A stretch of 64,000 bases of DNA from Corynebacterium poyangense (GTDB lineage Bacteria; Actinomycetota; Actinomycetes; Mycobacteriales; Mycobacteriaceae). Below are positions 46,711-56,796 of this stretch, piece by piece. Every line of letters begins with the position of its first letter. Within the stretch, counting starts at the first letter, position 1. The notes beneath the pieces are model-generated. The model made no database searches and had not been told where the DNA came from. It saw only the letters and a program-made list of their open reading frames with translations. Where the stretch lies: NCBI RefSeq assembly GCF_014522205.1, contig NZ_CP046884.1, positions 868,001 to 932,000 on the forward strand. Direction: 5' to 3'. The position numbers and the translations under genes are program-made.

Positions 46711-47724
46711 CTAGCGTCGTGCACCCTGCGTGTAATCCACGACCGAGTATTCCTGCAGCTTACTCAGCATGTGGCGGGACTCAATGAAACGAACCGTCCC
46801 AGAGCGGGACCTCATCACTAGAGACCGTGTCGTAGCTCCATTGGCGCGATAGCTAACTCCACGCAGCATGTCACCATTGGTCACCCCAGTGGCAGCAAAA
46901 TAGCAATTATTGGACGCCACTAGATCATTAGTGGTAAGCACTCGCCCTAAATCATGCCCGGCTGCCCGAGCGCGCTCAGCTTCCTCATCATCCTTAGGCG
47001 CTAGAACACCTTGAATCTCGCCCTCCATGCACTTCATAGCGCACGCAGTGATAATGCCCTCCGGGGTGCCACCAACGCCCATCATGATGTCCACCGAATT
47101 AGTGTCCTGGGCGGCAGCAACGGCACCAGCCACATCGCCGTCGGAAATCAGGCGGACTTTCGCTCCGGCTTGCCGGATCTGGTTAATCAAATCTAGATGC
47201 CGTGGCCGGTCAAGGACCACAACAGTGACGTCAGAGGCATCAATTCCCTTAGCCTTCGCAACCACATTGATGTTGTGTTCCACGGGGGCTTCGATGTCGA
47301 TTTTCCCAGCTGCTTCCGGGCCAACAGCGATCTTACGCATATAAAAAACCTCTTTAGGGTCATACATGCTTCCTGCCTCCGCTGCGGCAATCACCGCAAT
47401 GGCATTGGGGCGACCCTCAGCCATCAAGGTGGTGCCATCAACCGGGTCCACCGCAATATCGACCTTCGGCCCATCACCGGTACCAACTTGTTCACCATTG
47501 AACAGCATGGGGGCTTCATCTTTTTCCCCCTCACCGATGATGACAGTGCCATCCATATTGACCGAATTAATAAGCTGCCGCATCGCATCAACCGCGGCAC
47601 CATCTCCGGATTCCTTTTGACCGCGACCGACCCAGCGCCCAGAGGCTAGTGCTGCTGCCTCGGTGACGCGGACTAACTCCATAGCCAAGTTACGGTCGAG
47701 GCTTTCGCGGTGGTCTGTACTCAT
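46711..47724 (-). CDS. glpX: Fructose-1,6-bisphosphatase, class II (GlpX)
   Basis: Key gluconeogenic phosphatase; in this lineage GlpX is usually the only FBPase. From ATG 47724 it has 337 residues. [22 protein letters not shown] and [13 protein letters not shown] carry the metal-binding residues. The frame extends upstream to 47793, but [22 protein letters not shown] is the expected start. It lies near the divergent DUF4245 gene, an order seen in other Actinobacteria. Confidence 0.96.
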   Translation of the reverse strand: MSTDHRESLDRNLAMELVRVTEAAALASGRWVGRGQKESGDGAAVDAMRQLINSVNMDGTVIIGEGEKDEAPMLFNGEQVGTGDGPKVDIAVDPVDGTTLMAEGRPNAIAVIAAAEAGSMYDPKEVFYMRKIAVGPEAAGKIDIEAPVEHNINVVAKAKGIDASDVTVVVLDRPRHLDLINQIRQAGAKVRLISDGDVAGAVAAAQDTNSVDIMMGVGGTPEGIITACAMKCMEGEIQGVLAPKDDEEAERARAAGHDLGRVLTTNDLVASNNCYFAATGVTNGDMLRGVSYRANGATTRSLVMRSRSGTVRFIESRHMLSKLQEYSVVDYTQGARR

Positions 47725-47864
47725 CTGTATTCCAGCCTCCTGGTATGCAAGAAATTCTGAGGGCGGTGGTGGGTTTTCCGCCACCACTCCCATTGTTCCA
47801 GTTAGTCCCGAAAGAAGGTGTTGTTTTTACACCCGAATGAGGGCAGTTTGGGGTAGATCGTGAT

Positions 47865-48467
47865 GTGACGGGGGCACATGACATACTTGCTAACGTGGCT
47901 GAAAAACCGAGTATTTTTCAAGACGGCAGAGATATGGTGTTATCTCTTGCCGCAGTGGGTGTGGTGATGGTGGCTTCGGTAGCGTTTACCGGGCTGTGCT
48001 CTTTTAACCCGGACACTCCAGAACAAGGGCCAGTGCAGGCGGTTGATGATAAGACCACGCTGGAGCTGGAGTCTCGTTCTCTGAATTTCCCGATTCGGTA
48101 TGTAGCTCCGCCTGACGGGTGGATTCCTAATAGTGTGCGACGAAGCAGCATCGCCGGGTTCCCCGCCCCTGTGGTGGGTTGGGTAACGGCACAGCAAGGC
48201 TATATCCAGCTAACTCAAACCGGAGTAGACCTACCTACCGCTACTGAAAGGTTCGACGGTAATCTGCGTGAGCCTGAAGCGTCGCGCACAATTGGTGGAC
48301 GGGAAGTAAGGATCCTTCGAGCCAAGGACGATGATATTGATGACTTGTGGGCCGTGGACTTAGGGGATGTCCGCTTGCTGTTCAGTGGTAGAGCATCCGA
48401 TGATGAATTTCGGCAGATCATCACCCAAGCCTTCGCTAGTGCGCCTTTCCCCGCAACGGTAGGTTAG
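47865..48467 (+). CDS. DUF4245 membrane protein
   Basis: A 200-residue protein with a short cytoplasmic N-terminus, one transmembrane helix (about 24-44) and an outer alpha/beta domain. YVAPPDGWIPNSVRR and the C-terminal LRAKDDDIDDLWAVDLGDVRLLFSG fit DUF4245. GTG 47865 opens the frame; a second GTG at 47895 would give the family-like AEKPSIFQDGRD start and may be right. It is divergent from glpX. The function is unknown. Confidence 0.85.
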   Translation: MTGAHDILANVAEKPSIFQDGRDMVLSLAAVGVVMVASVAFTGLCSFNPDTPEQGPVQAVDDKTTLELESRSLNFPIRYVAPPDGWIPNSVRRSSIAGFPAPVVGWVTAQQGYIQLTQTGVDLPTATERFDGNLREPEASRTIGGREVRILRAKDDDIDDLWAVDLGDVRLLFSGRASDDEFRQIITQAFASAPFPATVG

Positions 48468-48469
48468 GT

Positions 48470-48502
48470 TCCAGATCCAGGGCCCAAGCTTTCGCATCTG
48501 GA
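48470..48502. terminator. Possible terminator between DUF4245 and xseB
   Basis: TCCAGAT at 48470-48476 pairs with ATCTGGA at 48496-48502, between convergent genes. It is followed by TTT only, so the strength is doubtful. Confidence 0.4.
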
Positions 48503-48525
48503 TTTAGTGCTATTGTTCTCAGGCC

Positions 48526-48804
48526 TTACTGTGGTTCGTCATCCGGCGATGAGTGATTTTCAGATCTTTGCGCTAACGCCTCTTCGATCCGCCGAGATGC
48601 CCCAGCTAGGAGTTCTTCACAGCGATGAGCTAATTCTTCACCCCGTTCCCAATAATGAAGAGATTCATCTAAGCTCATCTGTCCCAACTCTAAAATCCGA
48701 ACAGTTTCAATAAGTTCATCTCTGGCTTGTTCATAAGTAAGTTCACCGGCAGGAGGAAAAGCCTTGTCTCCGGCCTGACCTGTTCCAAACGCATCAGCAG
48801 TCAT
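48526..48804 (-). CDS. xseB: Exodeoxyribonuclease VII small subunit
   Basis: A 92-residue helical partner of XseA. The core is [45 protein letters not shown], typical of XseB with a coiled coil. A short extra tail is acidic. It follows xseA by 43 bases on the same strand. ExoVII degrades single-stranded DNA to oligonucleotides in repair. Confidence 0.94.
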   Translation of the reverse strand: MTADAFGTGQAGDKAFPPAGELTYEQARDELIETVRILELGQMSLDESLHYWERGEELAHRCEELLAGASRRIEEALAQRSENHSSPDDEPQ

Positions 48805-48847
48805 CAGTATCTCCTAGGATTACAATGTGTTTTCTCGGGATCCGTAT

Positions 48848-50089
48848 CTAATCTGCAGGGTGAACCCCCATGCTAGCGGCCGTGATAGATCCATCACTTA
48901 CCCGTATCCTGAGCTGGCTACCTGGAGGGCTTTGAGAAATTGAGGTCACCACTTCGTTATCTCCACCATTCCGAGGCCGAACTTGCACAACGGCATAACC
49001 ACGGGCCAAGGTAGCCCCTGGTCCAAGAGTGGTGATCTGCGCCCTGAGTCCAGTTACGCGAGACTGCTCTTTGTCGATGAGGTGGATTATGTCTCGGCGC
49101 GCTTGGTTGGATGCCTGGATGATTTCGTCCCGACGGGCTCGTAGCGGGCTCAAGGGGTCAGCTAGTACCGGCCGAGATCGTGTTTGAGCTAACCCGGCCC
49201 GCTCTCGGTCAACCCACCCCCGCAAGGCAGCAGCTGTTCGCTTCCTGGCTTCACGGATGTTGGCGCGTTCTTGAAGGACATCGGGAACAATTCGTTTAGC
49301 CGCGTCGGTGGGAGTTGCTGCACGAATATCAGCAATGTCATCTAGTACTGGGTTATCAGGTTCGTGTCCAATCGCAGAAACTACGGGAGTACGTGTTTGA
49401 GCTACTGCTCGGAGGAGGGCTTCCTCGGAGAAGGGGAGGAGATCTTCTACTGAACCGCCGCCACGGGCGATGATAATGACATCGACGTCCGCAATTGCGT
49501 CGAGCTGCTTGAGGGCATCAATAATCTGAGGTACAGCTTCTACCCCCTGAACTGCGGTATTCACGATCTCAAAATGAACGTCTGGCCAGCGCTCTTTGCT
49601 CACCGCTAAGACATCTCTTTCCGCAGCGGAACCGCGTCCAGTAATGAGTCCGATTTTTCTTGGCAAGAAAGGAGGACGCTTCTTTCGTGCTGGATCGCTC
49701 AGCCCCTCGGCAGATAACTTACGGCGCAGCATATCTATTCGGGCTAATAATTCTCCCAAACCCACCGGCCGAATATGAGTTACCCATAAGGAATAAGAGC
49801 CACGGCCGACATAGAAGGCAGGTTTTCCGTACACCACCACTCGGTCTCCGTCGCGAAACGGGCGCGGAGCTTGAGTAATCAGTGCCGTTGGGCAGGTGAT
49901 AGCCACACTGGCTTCAACTTCGGTATCGCGTAGGGTTAAGTAACTCATCCTCCAGGAGGGATTGGTCTTTACCTGCGTGAGTTGCCCCTCCACCCAAATA
50001 TGGCCCAAGCGTTCAATCCAACCCTTGACCTTGGTATTGACCTCGTTGACTGACCAAGCACTGTCCGGCGTATTAACGCTAGTGACCAT
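48848..50089 (-). CDS. xseA: Exodeoxyribonuclease VII large subunit
   Basis: Catalytic subunit of 413 residues. The N-terminal OB-fold runs about 10-100 ([21 protein letters not shown]). The catalytic domain contains [35 protein letters not shown] and [25 protein letters not shown]. It is divergent from ispH, as in other Actinobacteria, and precedes xseB. Confidence 0.96.
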   Translation of the reverse strand: MVTSVNTPDSAWSVNEVNTKVKGWIERLGHIWVEGQLTQVKTNPSWRMSYLTLRDTEVEASVAITCPTALITQAPRPFRDGDRVVVYGKPAFYVGRGSYSLWVTHIRPVGLGELLARIDMLRRKLSAEGLSDPARKKRPPFLPRKIGLITGRGSAAERDVLAVSKERWPDVHFEIVNTAVQGVEAVPQIIDALKQLDAIADVDVIIIARGGGSVEDLLPFSEEALLRAVAQTRTPVVSAIGHEPDNPVLDDIADIRAATPTDAAKRIVPDVLQERANIREARKRTAAALRGWVDRERAGLAQTRSRPVLADPLSPLRARRDEIIQASNQARRDIIHLIDKEQSRVTGLRAQITTLGPGATLARGYAVVQVRPRNGGDNEVVTSISQSPPGSQLRIRVSDGSITAASMGVHPAD

Positions 50090-50234
50090 AAGCGCTCCCT
50101 CTCAAACTGGGTGTCTTGGTACCTGATGCACGGTGGTGGCTTTCTTCACGACACAACACGTTTATTAGTCTAAATGTCTCTGTGGACATCCCCGCGGTTG
50201 GTTCTTTAGAACCTGGATGGTTAGGGTTGGGGGC

Positions 50235-51203
50235 ATGGATAGTCCCGCGAAGAAAATTCTTTTAGCAGCCCCGCGTGGGTATTGTGCTGGGGTAGATCGG
50301 GCAGTAGAAACAGTTGAACGTGCCCTAGAAAAGTATGGCGCTCCCATTTATGTCCGGAAGCAAATTGTCCACAATCGCTACGTCGTGGAAACCTTAGAAA
50401 GCCGCGGCGTGATTTTTGTTGACGACACTGATGAAGTCCCAGAGAATGCCCACCTTGTGTTTTCTGCTCACGGAGTCAGTCCAGCGGTGCGGGAAGATGC
50501 GAAAACTCTAAATCTCACGACTTTAGATGCGACGTGTCCGTTAGTCACGAAAGTCCATAATGAGGTCCGGAGATTCGCAAAACAGGGCTATCATATTTTG
50601 CTCATCGGGCATGATGGCCATGAGGAAGTTGAAGGAACCTCTGGTGAAGCTCCGGCCGTCACATACCTGGTTGATGGCCTGGACGGAGCGGACAACGTTC
50701 CCGAGGATTTTGCGGATAAAAAGCTTGTCTGGTTGTCTCAAACCACCCTCTCCGTTGATGAGACCATCGAGATTGTGGCTAGACTCAAGCAACGGTTTCC
50801 TCATTTAATTGATCCGCCGAGCGAGGATATTTGCTACGCCACCCAGAACCGACAAATGGCGGTCAAAGCTATTGCCGAGAAGTGCGACCTGGTGATTGTG
50901 GTCGGATCACAGAATTCTTCAAATTCCCGCCGGTTAGTGGAAGTGGCTTTGAACGCTGGAGCCGGAGCTGCGTACCTGGTTGACTACGCCCATCAGATTG
51001 ATGATGCCTGGTTGTCAGGGGTGAACACTATTGGACTCAGCAGTGGTGCTTCGGTTCCAGAAATCCTGGTGAAGCAGGTAATTGAGCATTTGGCTCAGCG
51101 AGGATTTGCTGATGTTGAGGAAGTCACCACCACTCAGGAGACTATTACTTTTGCCTTGCCGCGGGATCTACGCCCGGCACGAAACGTGCAGACAAATAGT
51201 TAG
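50235..51203 (+). CDS. ispH: 4-Hydroxy-3-methylbut-2-enyl diphosphate reductase
   Basis: Last step of the MEP isoprenoid pathway; an iron-sulfur enzyme. From ATG 50235 it has 322 residues. The three cluster cysteines are in [11 protein letters not shown] (C17), [10 protein letters not shown] and [17 protein letters not shown]. An in-frame ATG at 50217 exists, but [17 protein letters not shown] looks like the family start. It is convergent with the DUF6542 gene (four-base overlap) and divergent from xseA. Confidence 0.96.
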   Translation: MDSPAKKILLAAPRGYCAGVDRAVETVERALEKYGAPIYVRKQIVHNRYVVETLESRGVIFVDDTDEVPENAHLVFSAHGVSPAVREDAKTLNLTTLDATCPLVTKVHNEVRRFAKQGYHILLIGHDGHEEVEGTSGEAPAVTYLVDGLDGADNVPEDFADKKLVWLSQTTLSVDETIEIVARLKQRFPHLIDPPSEDICYATQNRQMAVKAIAEKCDLVIVVGSQNSSNSRRLVEVALNAGAGAAYLVDYAHQIDDAWLSGVNTIGLSSGASVPEILVKQVIEHLAQRGFADVEEVTTTQETITFALPRDLRPARNVQTNS

Positions 51204-52186
51204 CGGCGCAGATCACGGTCGCGATCGTCGCGTCTGATGTTTGACTCCCAGTGATCGCGATTGTCACGGGGATAATAGCGGCGATCTCGGCGCTCCCGGA
51301 ACCCGTGATACTCAGATCCATAGCCTAGATAACGATCCCGGTTATTATCAGCCGAAGTAGGAGAATTCCGGCGCTCTTCTGGTCTGCGGTATCGCCGTTG
51401 CGAGCGCTCTGTTGATTCCGCGCCAGGTTTGCGTCGGGTGTAAATATCTTCGCTAGCGCTGCCAGGGGTACGTGGCCGAGAAGAGCGACGAACCAGCTCA
51501 TCCACGGTGATTTGGCGAGAACGGGTTCGACGATTATCTGATCGACGAAGATGCGGCTGGGACTCCTGGTGGCGCTGGATTTTTCGATTAGGTGATTCTT
51601 CTCGAGCACTGGTCCGCTGTCGAGCAAGACGAACTGTTTCTTGATTACGGCGTTCTGCTTCCGCTGTGCGCTGTCTAGAGATTCGAGCTTTCTGCTCGCG
51701 ATGTCGGTTATTCTTCTGCAAGAGCTTGAGCCGAACCACGGCTACGATCACCGCGATAAGGGTGATCAGAATAAGGGGCACGAAGAACTGCATCAACGGG
51801 AAAATGATGGTAATCAGCGTTGTTCGGCTCATTTTCAGCCAGTGGCCCGATAACTGAGAGGTAACAAGCCACGCTGCGACAGGGGTGAAGAACCCAAAGA
51901 TAATTGGAGCGCTAACGACTGTGAGGTACAGACCTCGCGGGATGATGAGGAGAGACACCACGATGGTACTCAGCCCAAAACACACCAAGTAGGCTGTGCC
52001 CATTTCGCCGCTTACCAGGCTAAAGAGAAGACCAGTAATGAGTGCCGCGAAAATGATAGTGGGACCAGCCCATAGGGGGAGCCCGGTCCAGGTGGCACCA
52101 GAAGAACGTGCAGGTGATGACCCGCCGGATCGGTTGGGGCGAGAGCCTGCGCGTTGACGAGGTGGGTTCTGCTGGACATGTGACAC
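51200..52186 (-). CDS. DUF6542 membrane protein with basic repeat-like tail
   Basis: About 328 residues from GTG 52186; the open frame reaches 52231. A disordered R/S/P-rich N-terminus precedes four hydrophobic segments (about 40-150), then a ~180-residue tail extremely rich in R, E, D, Q and Y ([13 protein letters not shown] near the end). The tail looks disordered and could bind RNA or acidic partners. The ispH-this gene-ychF order corresponds to mycobacterial Rv1110-Rv1111c-Rv1112, as I recall it. The start is uncertain, since no ribosome site is clear. Confidence 0.8.
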   Translation of the reverse strand: MSHVQQNPPRQRAGSRPNRSGGSSPARSSGATWTGLPLWAGPTIIFAALITGLLFSLVSGEMGTAYLVCFGLSTIVVSLLIIPRGLYLTVVSAPIIFGFFTPVAAWLVTSQLSGHWLKMSRTTLITIIFPLMQFFVPLILITLIAVIVAVVRLKLLQKNNRHREQKARISRQRTAEAERRNQETVRLARQRTSAREESPNRKIQRHQESQPHLRRSDNRRTRSRQITVDELVRRSSRPRTPGSASEDIYTRRKPGAESTERSQRRYRRPEERRNSPTSADNNRDRYLGYGSEYHGFRERRDRRYYPRDNRDHWESNIRRDDRDRDLRR

Positions 52187-52254
52187 GATTGACGATTCTA
52201 ATGAACAAACCGAAAGTAAGCCGTTAAGCACCTCGGCAAGTCTTAAGCAAAGCT

Positions 52255-53784
52255 TTATTCTTTAGCGTCACCAGAATTATCGGGATCAGAAGAAGGTGGT
52301 TGCTTGTGGTGGAATTTATTGAGCCGGTTTCCTTGGGAATCCAAGATCTTGCCGAGGCTTTCCGTCGCTTCGGCAATGCGCGCAACCAAGGAGCTGGTGT
52401 GTTCCGCAGTGGAGTGTTCTTCCACAGGAGCAGCATCAGCCTCAGCGCTACTACTATGCGACGGCAAACTAATGGTGGATTCTCGAAACTCTTGTCGCAT
52501 TCTTCGGCCTGCCTCCTCCGCATATAACCCAGTCCAGGCACCAGCATTAGTGGCGAAACTTACCTCTGAGGCTTTCTTTTCACCGGATCGAATAGCGGCC
52601 ATGTCCTGGAGGAAGCGGAATCCCACGGCGATCATGGCGGCTGCAGGGACCGCTAAGAATGCGCCGACTATGCCAAAAAGGGCACCGCCTACTGTTACGG
52701 AAATCAAGACGATGACGGGGTGGAGATCCATGGCGCGGGATTGCAGGATCGGAGACAATACGTTGCCCTCTAATTGCTGGATCAACAAAATCAGTCCGAG
52801 TGTGATCAGTGCCTTGGTGAGACCTAAGGAGATGAGCGCGATGACAACTGATAATGCGCCTGCAGAAATAGCGCCGATATAGGGGATAAAACCAGCAGCG
52901 AAAGTAAGGACCGCCAAAGGTAGAGCTAGCGGAACACCAATCAGAGATAGACCAAGGCCAATGAAGATGGCGTCTACGAAAGACACAGCCGCTTGGGCAC
53001 GAATAAAACCGCCGAGAGTGGACCACGCACGAGTTAGTACTTCAGTGAGATGCCAGCCTATTTTGCGGCCGGTTGCGCGTCGGACCCAGGGCAAGAAACG
53101 GTGACCATCTTTAAGGAAGAAGAAGGTGAGCACCAAAACCACAAATAGTGTCACCACAATGGAAGTCATGGTGGATAGGCCGGTGAAAATACCATTGGCA
53201 ATATTGAACGATTGTCGCTGTAACCAACTCACCGCTTGGTTAACGGCTTCTCCTAAATCATCAGTATCCAAATTGAACGGAGGCGATTGGAGCCACAACT
53301 GGAGGCGCTGAACTCCCTCAAAAGCCTGGAAATAAAGGGTTTGAGATTCCCGGGCAACTTGGGGGAATACCAACCAAAACAAGACACCAGCAGAAGCGAA
53401 AGTGCTCAGGATAGTAATAGCTGCGGCGAGGGCGCCAGGAACTCCTTTATTTCGCATCCAGTTAGTAGGGGGTGCCAGGACGGTGCAGACGAGGAGCGCC
53501 AGGATGAGGGGGAGGATTCCTTTCCAGGTTTGACTCAAAACAAACCAGGAAGCAAAGACAAAAACTCCGATTATTAGAAGCCGAAGACACCACTGGGCAA
53601 GATCTTTGATACCGGAGCCGTAGATCACCGAGCGGTCAATATAATCACTCGATTGGCTCGGAAACTCCCGGTGAAGCTCACTAAAATCCACGTCATCTGG
53701 GAGATTGCCTCGACGAGAGCGCGCGTCAGAAGAATCCGGAGTAAGCGATTGGTCTTGTGGTTGTGGTGAATCCTGGTCAGTCAC
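52255..53784 (-). CDS. AI-2E family transporter / permease
   Basis: A 509-residue membrane protein of the AI-2E (TqsA/PerM) family. About eight transmembrane helices, with the typical large loop, lie between ~70 and 400. FVDAIFIGLGLSLIGVPLALPLAVLTFAAGFIPYIG and QQLEGNVLSPILQSRAMDLHPVIVLISVTVGGALFGIVGAFLAVP-type segments are diagnostic. It has long charged ends. Family members export varied solutes, and some are sodium/proton antiporters, so an autoinducer role should not be assumed. Confidence 0.92.
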   Translation of the reverse strand: MTDQDSPQPQDQSLTPDSSDARSRRGNLPDDVDFSELHREFPSQSSDYIDRSVIYGSGIKDLAQWCLRLLIIGVFVFASWFVLSQTWKGILPLILALLVCTVLAPPTNWMRNKGVPGALAAAITILSTFASAGVLFWLVFPQVARESQTLYFQAFEGVQRLQLWLQSPPFNLDTDDLGEAVNQAVSWLQRQSFNIANGIFTGLSTMTSIVVTLFVVLVLTFFFLKDGHRFLPWVRRATGRKIGWHLTEVLTRAWSTLGGFIRAQAAVSFVDAIFIGLGLSLIGVPLALPLAVLTFAAGFIPYIGAISAGALSVVIALISLGLTKALITLGLILLIQQLEGNVLSPILQSRAMDLHPVIVLISVTVGGALFGIVGAFLAVPAAAMIAVGFRFLQDMAAIRSGEKKASEVSFATNAGAWTGLYAEEAGRRMRQEFRESTISLPSHSSSAEADAAPVEEHSTAEHTSSLVARIAEATESLGKILDSQGNRLNKFHHKQPPSSDPDNSGDAKE

Positions 53785-53856
53785 ACCATCAATATTGCCC
53801 GATTTCAGGGTATCGCCGTGGAGTGGGGCTTCTTAGCGTTGCTAGGATAGGGCGCC

Positions 53857-54942
53857 GTGAGCCTTACTCTTGGAATCGTCGGACTGCCCAACGTTGGAAA
53901 ATCTACGCTTTTTAATGCGCTGACTCGAAACGACGTATTGGCGGCTAATTACCCCTTTGCCACCATTGAACCCAACGTGGGGTTAGTTGAACTGCCCGAC
54001 GCCCGGTTGCAGCGATTAGCAGAAATATTCCACTCGGAGCGGATCCTGCCGGCGACGGTTTCCTTTGTTGACATCGCCGGAATAGTGAAAGGTGCGTCAG
54101 AAGGCGAAGGGATGGGAAACGCCTTTCTAGCGAATATCCGCGAAGCCGACGCTATTTGCCAGGTAGTTCGTGCCTTTTCTGACGACAATGTCATTCACGT
54201 GGATGGCCGCGTAGATCCAGCAAGTGACATTGACGTCATTGAAACTGAGTTGATTTTGGCGGATCTGCAGACCATCGAAAAGGCGCTGCCGAGGTTAGAA
54301 AAGGATGCGCGGAAGAATAAAGATCTTGCTGACGTGGTGGCTGCTACGAAACAAGCGCAGGCCATTTTAGAAGACGGCCGGACTCTGTATAGCGCGGCAA
54401 AAAAGGGTGACATAGAAGTGGCGCTGCTTCGGGAGCTTCATCTGATGACCGCTAAACCATTTCTTTATGTCTTTAATTCCGATGAAGGGGTGCTCACGGA
54501 TGAAGCAAAGAAACAAGAGCTTCGTGAATTAGTAGCCCCGGCGGACTGCGTATTTTTAGATGCCCGGACCGAAGCGGAATTACTGGAACTCGATGAAGAG
54601 GAAGCCCGCGAACTTCTTGAATCAGTAGGGCAGGAAGAACCGGGGCTGCATTCTCTAGCTAAGGCTGGCTTTGCCACCTTAGGTTTGCAGACGTATCTGA
54701 CTGCTGGGCCTAAGGAATCTCGAGCGTGGACTATTCACCAAGGGGATACCGCTCCCAAAGCAGCCGGGGTGATTCACACAGATTTTGAACGAGGCTTTAT
54801 TAAGGCGGAAATCGTCTCCTTTGAGGATTTAGATAAGGCTGGGTCTATGGCTGAGGCGCGAGCTGAGGGGAAAGTTCGTCAAGAGGGCAAGGACTATGTC
54901 ATGCAGGATGGGGATGTTGTGGAGTTTAAGTTCAACGTGTAG
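53857..54942 (+). CDS. ychF: Redox-regulated ATPase YchF
   Basis: A 361-residue OBG-family NTPase that prefers ATP over GTP. G1 is GLPNVGKST at 9-17, with a coiled-coil insertion near 120-165 and the C-terminal TGS domain (AGVIHTDFERGFIKAEIVSFEDL). It binds ribosomes and takes part in stress responses. The start is GTG 53857. It is divergent from the AI-2E gene and lies at the boundary to the accessory region after 54943. Confidence 0.96.
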   Translation: MSLTLGIVGLPNVGKSTLFNALTRNDVLAANYPFATIEPNVGLVELPDARLQRLAEIFHSERILPATVSFVDIAGIVKGASEGEGMGNAFLANIREADAICQVVRAFSDDNVIHVDGRVDPASDIDVIETELILADLQTIEKALPRLEKDARKNKDLADVVAATKQAQAILEDGRTLYSAAKKGDIEVALLRELHLMTAKPFLYVFNSDEGVLTDEAKKQELRELVAPADCVFLDARTEAELLELDEEEARELLESVGQEEPGLHSLAKAGFATLGLQTYLTAGPKESRAWTIHQGDTAPKAAGVIHTDFERGFIKAEIVSFEDLDKAGSMAEARAEGKVRQEGKDYVMQDGDVVEFKFNV

Positions 54943-55383
54943 TACCGCTTAAAACAGCGGTTACCGCGCTTTCTAGATTCACTCCTAGGAGTTCCGCAAA
55001 AAGTCTGTGGAATCCAACAGCCTCGCCTGCACCCGAATGAATCAAGGGATTAGGGTTCCGGAGGGTATGCCGGAGTTCGTTGATTATCCCCCCGGCGGGT
55101 AGCCGGTAACCCCATTGGGTTGGGTGATTGAGCTTGGCCCGGTGGGTTCTTTTTTGCTTTTTGGATGGCGGTAGATGTCCTAGTCATAATCGGTTGTCGG
55201 TGCTGTTACCTGAGTGTGAACCTGTGGGATGATATTGGGGAGTTAATTGGTAGCCACACCGGTGCGTGTGATTGCCAAGATGACGATTAGGAAGTAGAGT
55301 GCTGGTTATCAGCTTCCGCCGTTGACCCTCCACCGATCAGGAGTGTGCCGATGACGGGAGCTTTTTGAATATTTAGGATATGG
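54943..55383 (+). other. Intergenic region with hairpins after ychF
   Basis: 441 bases without a supportable gene. ACCGCT/AGCGGT (54945-54962) forms a small hairpin after the ychF stop. A cluster of hairpins at 55056-55155 ends in six T and may be a small RNA (separate entry). TTGG at 55247-55250 with CCAA at 55275-55278, plus CACAC/GTGTG inside, gives another imperfect hairpin upstream of the NYN gene. Confidence 0.45.
55056..55155 (+). ncRNA. Candidate structured RNA with twin CCGG/GGGTA hairpins
   Basis: The first hairpin TTCCGG/CCGGAG spans 55056-55075 with GGGTA in its loop. The second, CCGGC-GGGTA-GCCGG, spans 55092-55106 with the same loop and follows a run of six C. Then AACCC (55108-55112) can pair with either a near GGGTT (55117-55121) or a far GGGTT (55144-55148) that precedes CTTTTTT. 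This gives two exclusive structures, one like a terminator. I know no RNA family that matches. It may only be terminator-like DNA. Confidence 0.35.
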
Positions 55384-56199
55384 ATGAAGAACAAAAAGAG
55401 ACGTGCAGTGACGCGACAACCCGGTAGACCTACTTATAAGGACAGTCACTTTAAGCGAACGAACACTAGTCGTCCAATTATTACCGCGATTTTAGTTGAC
55501 GGAGGTTTTTATCGACGCAGGGCACGCAAGCTCTTCGGGGATAAGGAGCCTGAGGATCGCGCCAACGAGTTAGTAGCCTACTGTAAACGGCACGTTAAGG
55601 AATCCCAAGCTAGTCTCTACCGCATATTTTATTACGACTGTCTGCCATCAGATAGGGTCATTTATCATCCGTTATTGAAAGAGCAGGTTAACCTCGGTAA
55701 ATCAGAAGAGTATGCCTGGAATACGCGGTTTCTCAAGGAATTAGTTAAACGTCGTAAAGTGGCATTAAGGCGTGGGGAGGAACTAGAGACCCAGAGTGGT
55801 TATCTGCTAAAGAGTGGGCCTCTTAAAAAGTTATGCCGTGGAGATTTGAAGGTAGGTGATCTCACTAAGGAGGATTTTTTCCTAGATATCACTCAAAAAG
55901 GTGTGGATATGAGGTTAGGTCTGGATATTGCAACCATGGCTCAGCATGGTCAAGTTAACCAGATGGTTATGATCTCAGGGGATAGTGACTTTGTGCCTGC
56001 TGCAAAACATGCTCGGCGATCAGGCATTGATTTCATACTTGACCCGCTTTGGTCGCGTGTATCCGACAAGCTTAACGAGCATGTTGATGGAGTTCGCGAG
56101 TGTGTTAACCGCCCACCCAACAATGAATCAGATCCTCTCCACGCGAACTCCCGGCATGGGAAGACGACGACGCAAGAAGAGGCCGACGAAGAGCTTTAG
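55384..56199 (+). CDS. NYN domain (PIN-like) protein
   Basis: A 271-residue protein with an NYN/DUF88 fold, usually a metal-dependent ribonuclease. Acidic sites are D39 in ILVDGG, D175 and D181 in QKGVDMRLGLDIATMA, and SGDSDF at 198-203. The N-terminal ~28 residues are basic, and the C-terminal ~35 are hydrophilic. It lies in a gene-poor stretch with decayed DNA on one side, so recent gain is plausible. Close relatives are often in phage-defence or mobile contexts, but there is no partner gene here. Confidence 0.87.
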   Translation: MKNKKRRAVTRQPGRPTYKDSHFKRTNTSRPIITAILVDGGFYRRRARKLFGDKEPEDRANELVAYCKRHVKESQASLYRIFYYDCLPSDRVIYHPLLKEQVNLGKSEEYAWNTRFLKELVKRRKVALRRGEELETQSGYLLKSGPLKKLCRGDLKVGDLTKEDFFLDITQKGVDMRLGLDIATMAQHGQVNQMVMISGDSDFVPAAKHARRSGIDFILDPLWSRVSDKLNEHVDGVRECVNRPPNNESDPLHANSRHGKTTTQEEADEEL

Positions 56200-56796
56200 A
56201 TAGCGGAAAATGCACTTGATTAGTGCTGTTTTCTGTCAAGTTTACTTGTTGTGAGAGCCATTGCACAGCAGCCGAGTAGTAGGACATGTTGATCATAGCT
56301 TAGGCCGAGGTACCTGGTACGTACCAGAAATTCTACGGATTCCATATGGATGCTTCCTTTCAATGAGGAAGTCCCGCTCACAGCGAGTAGCGAGGGGTTA
56401 GGTTGCAAAGTAGCGTGTCACTACTCATGTCTGGAGGCCTGGCACCGCACCTGCTGGAAGTTGTACTACGAGAAGGCGCAGACGCTGTGGGCTCCTGCTA
56501 TGTTGTAGGCGACCTGGTTGCGGGTGCGCATGGGTGTTACAGCTGAGTGCTGCTTTCTGGACCCTGATGGGCCTTTATTTGGTTTTCTAGCGCAGCTCTG
56601 AGGGTGGAGGAACTCCCAAGAGCGCCGGGATAAGACTGAGAGCGCGCACTATTCTGGCTTAGGTAAAGCGTGTAATTGCGCTGTTCTTTCTCCGTGAAAC
56701 CGCGTTCTGGCCTCTGTAGCAAGTGTGTGCATCCTCGGCGATGAAAAAGCTTTGCGCATCTTTCCGCATGAGAGAATATGCTGATCTACGAACTTC
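56200..56796. other. Non-coding, decayed-looking region
   Basis: 597 bases with only short, unconvincing frames on both strands. A perfect 14-base palindrome CTGGTACGTACCAG lies at 56314-56327. On the minus strand, about 56430-56540 reads as TRNQVAYNIAGAHSVCAF-stop-YNFQQVRC, which might be a gene fragment, but I cannot identify it. Debris from a mobile element or a lost gene is likely; no terminal repeats were found. Confidence 0.4.

Noticed and set aside
55085..55106. Run of six C next to a hairpin, resembling the actinobacterial 6C RNA
   Set aside because: 6C RNAs have two hairpins with C-rich loops; here there is only one C run and it lies outside the loop, so I do not call it 6C.
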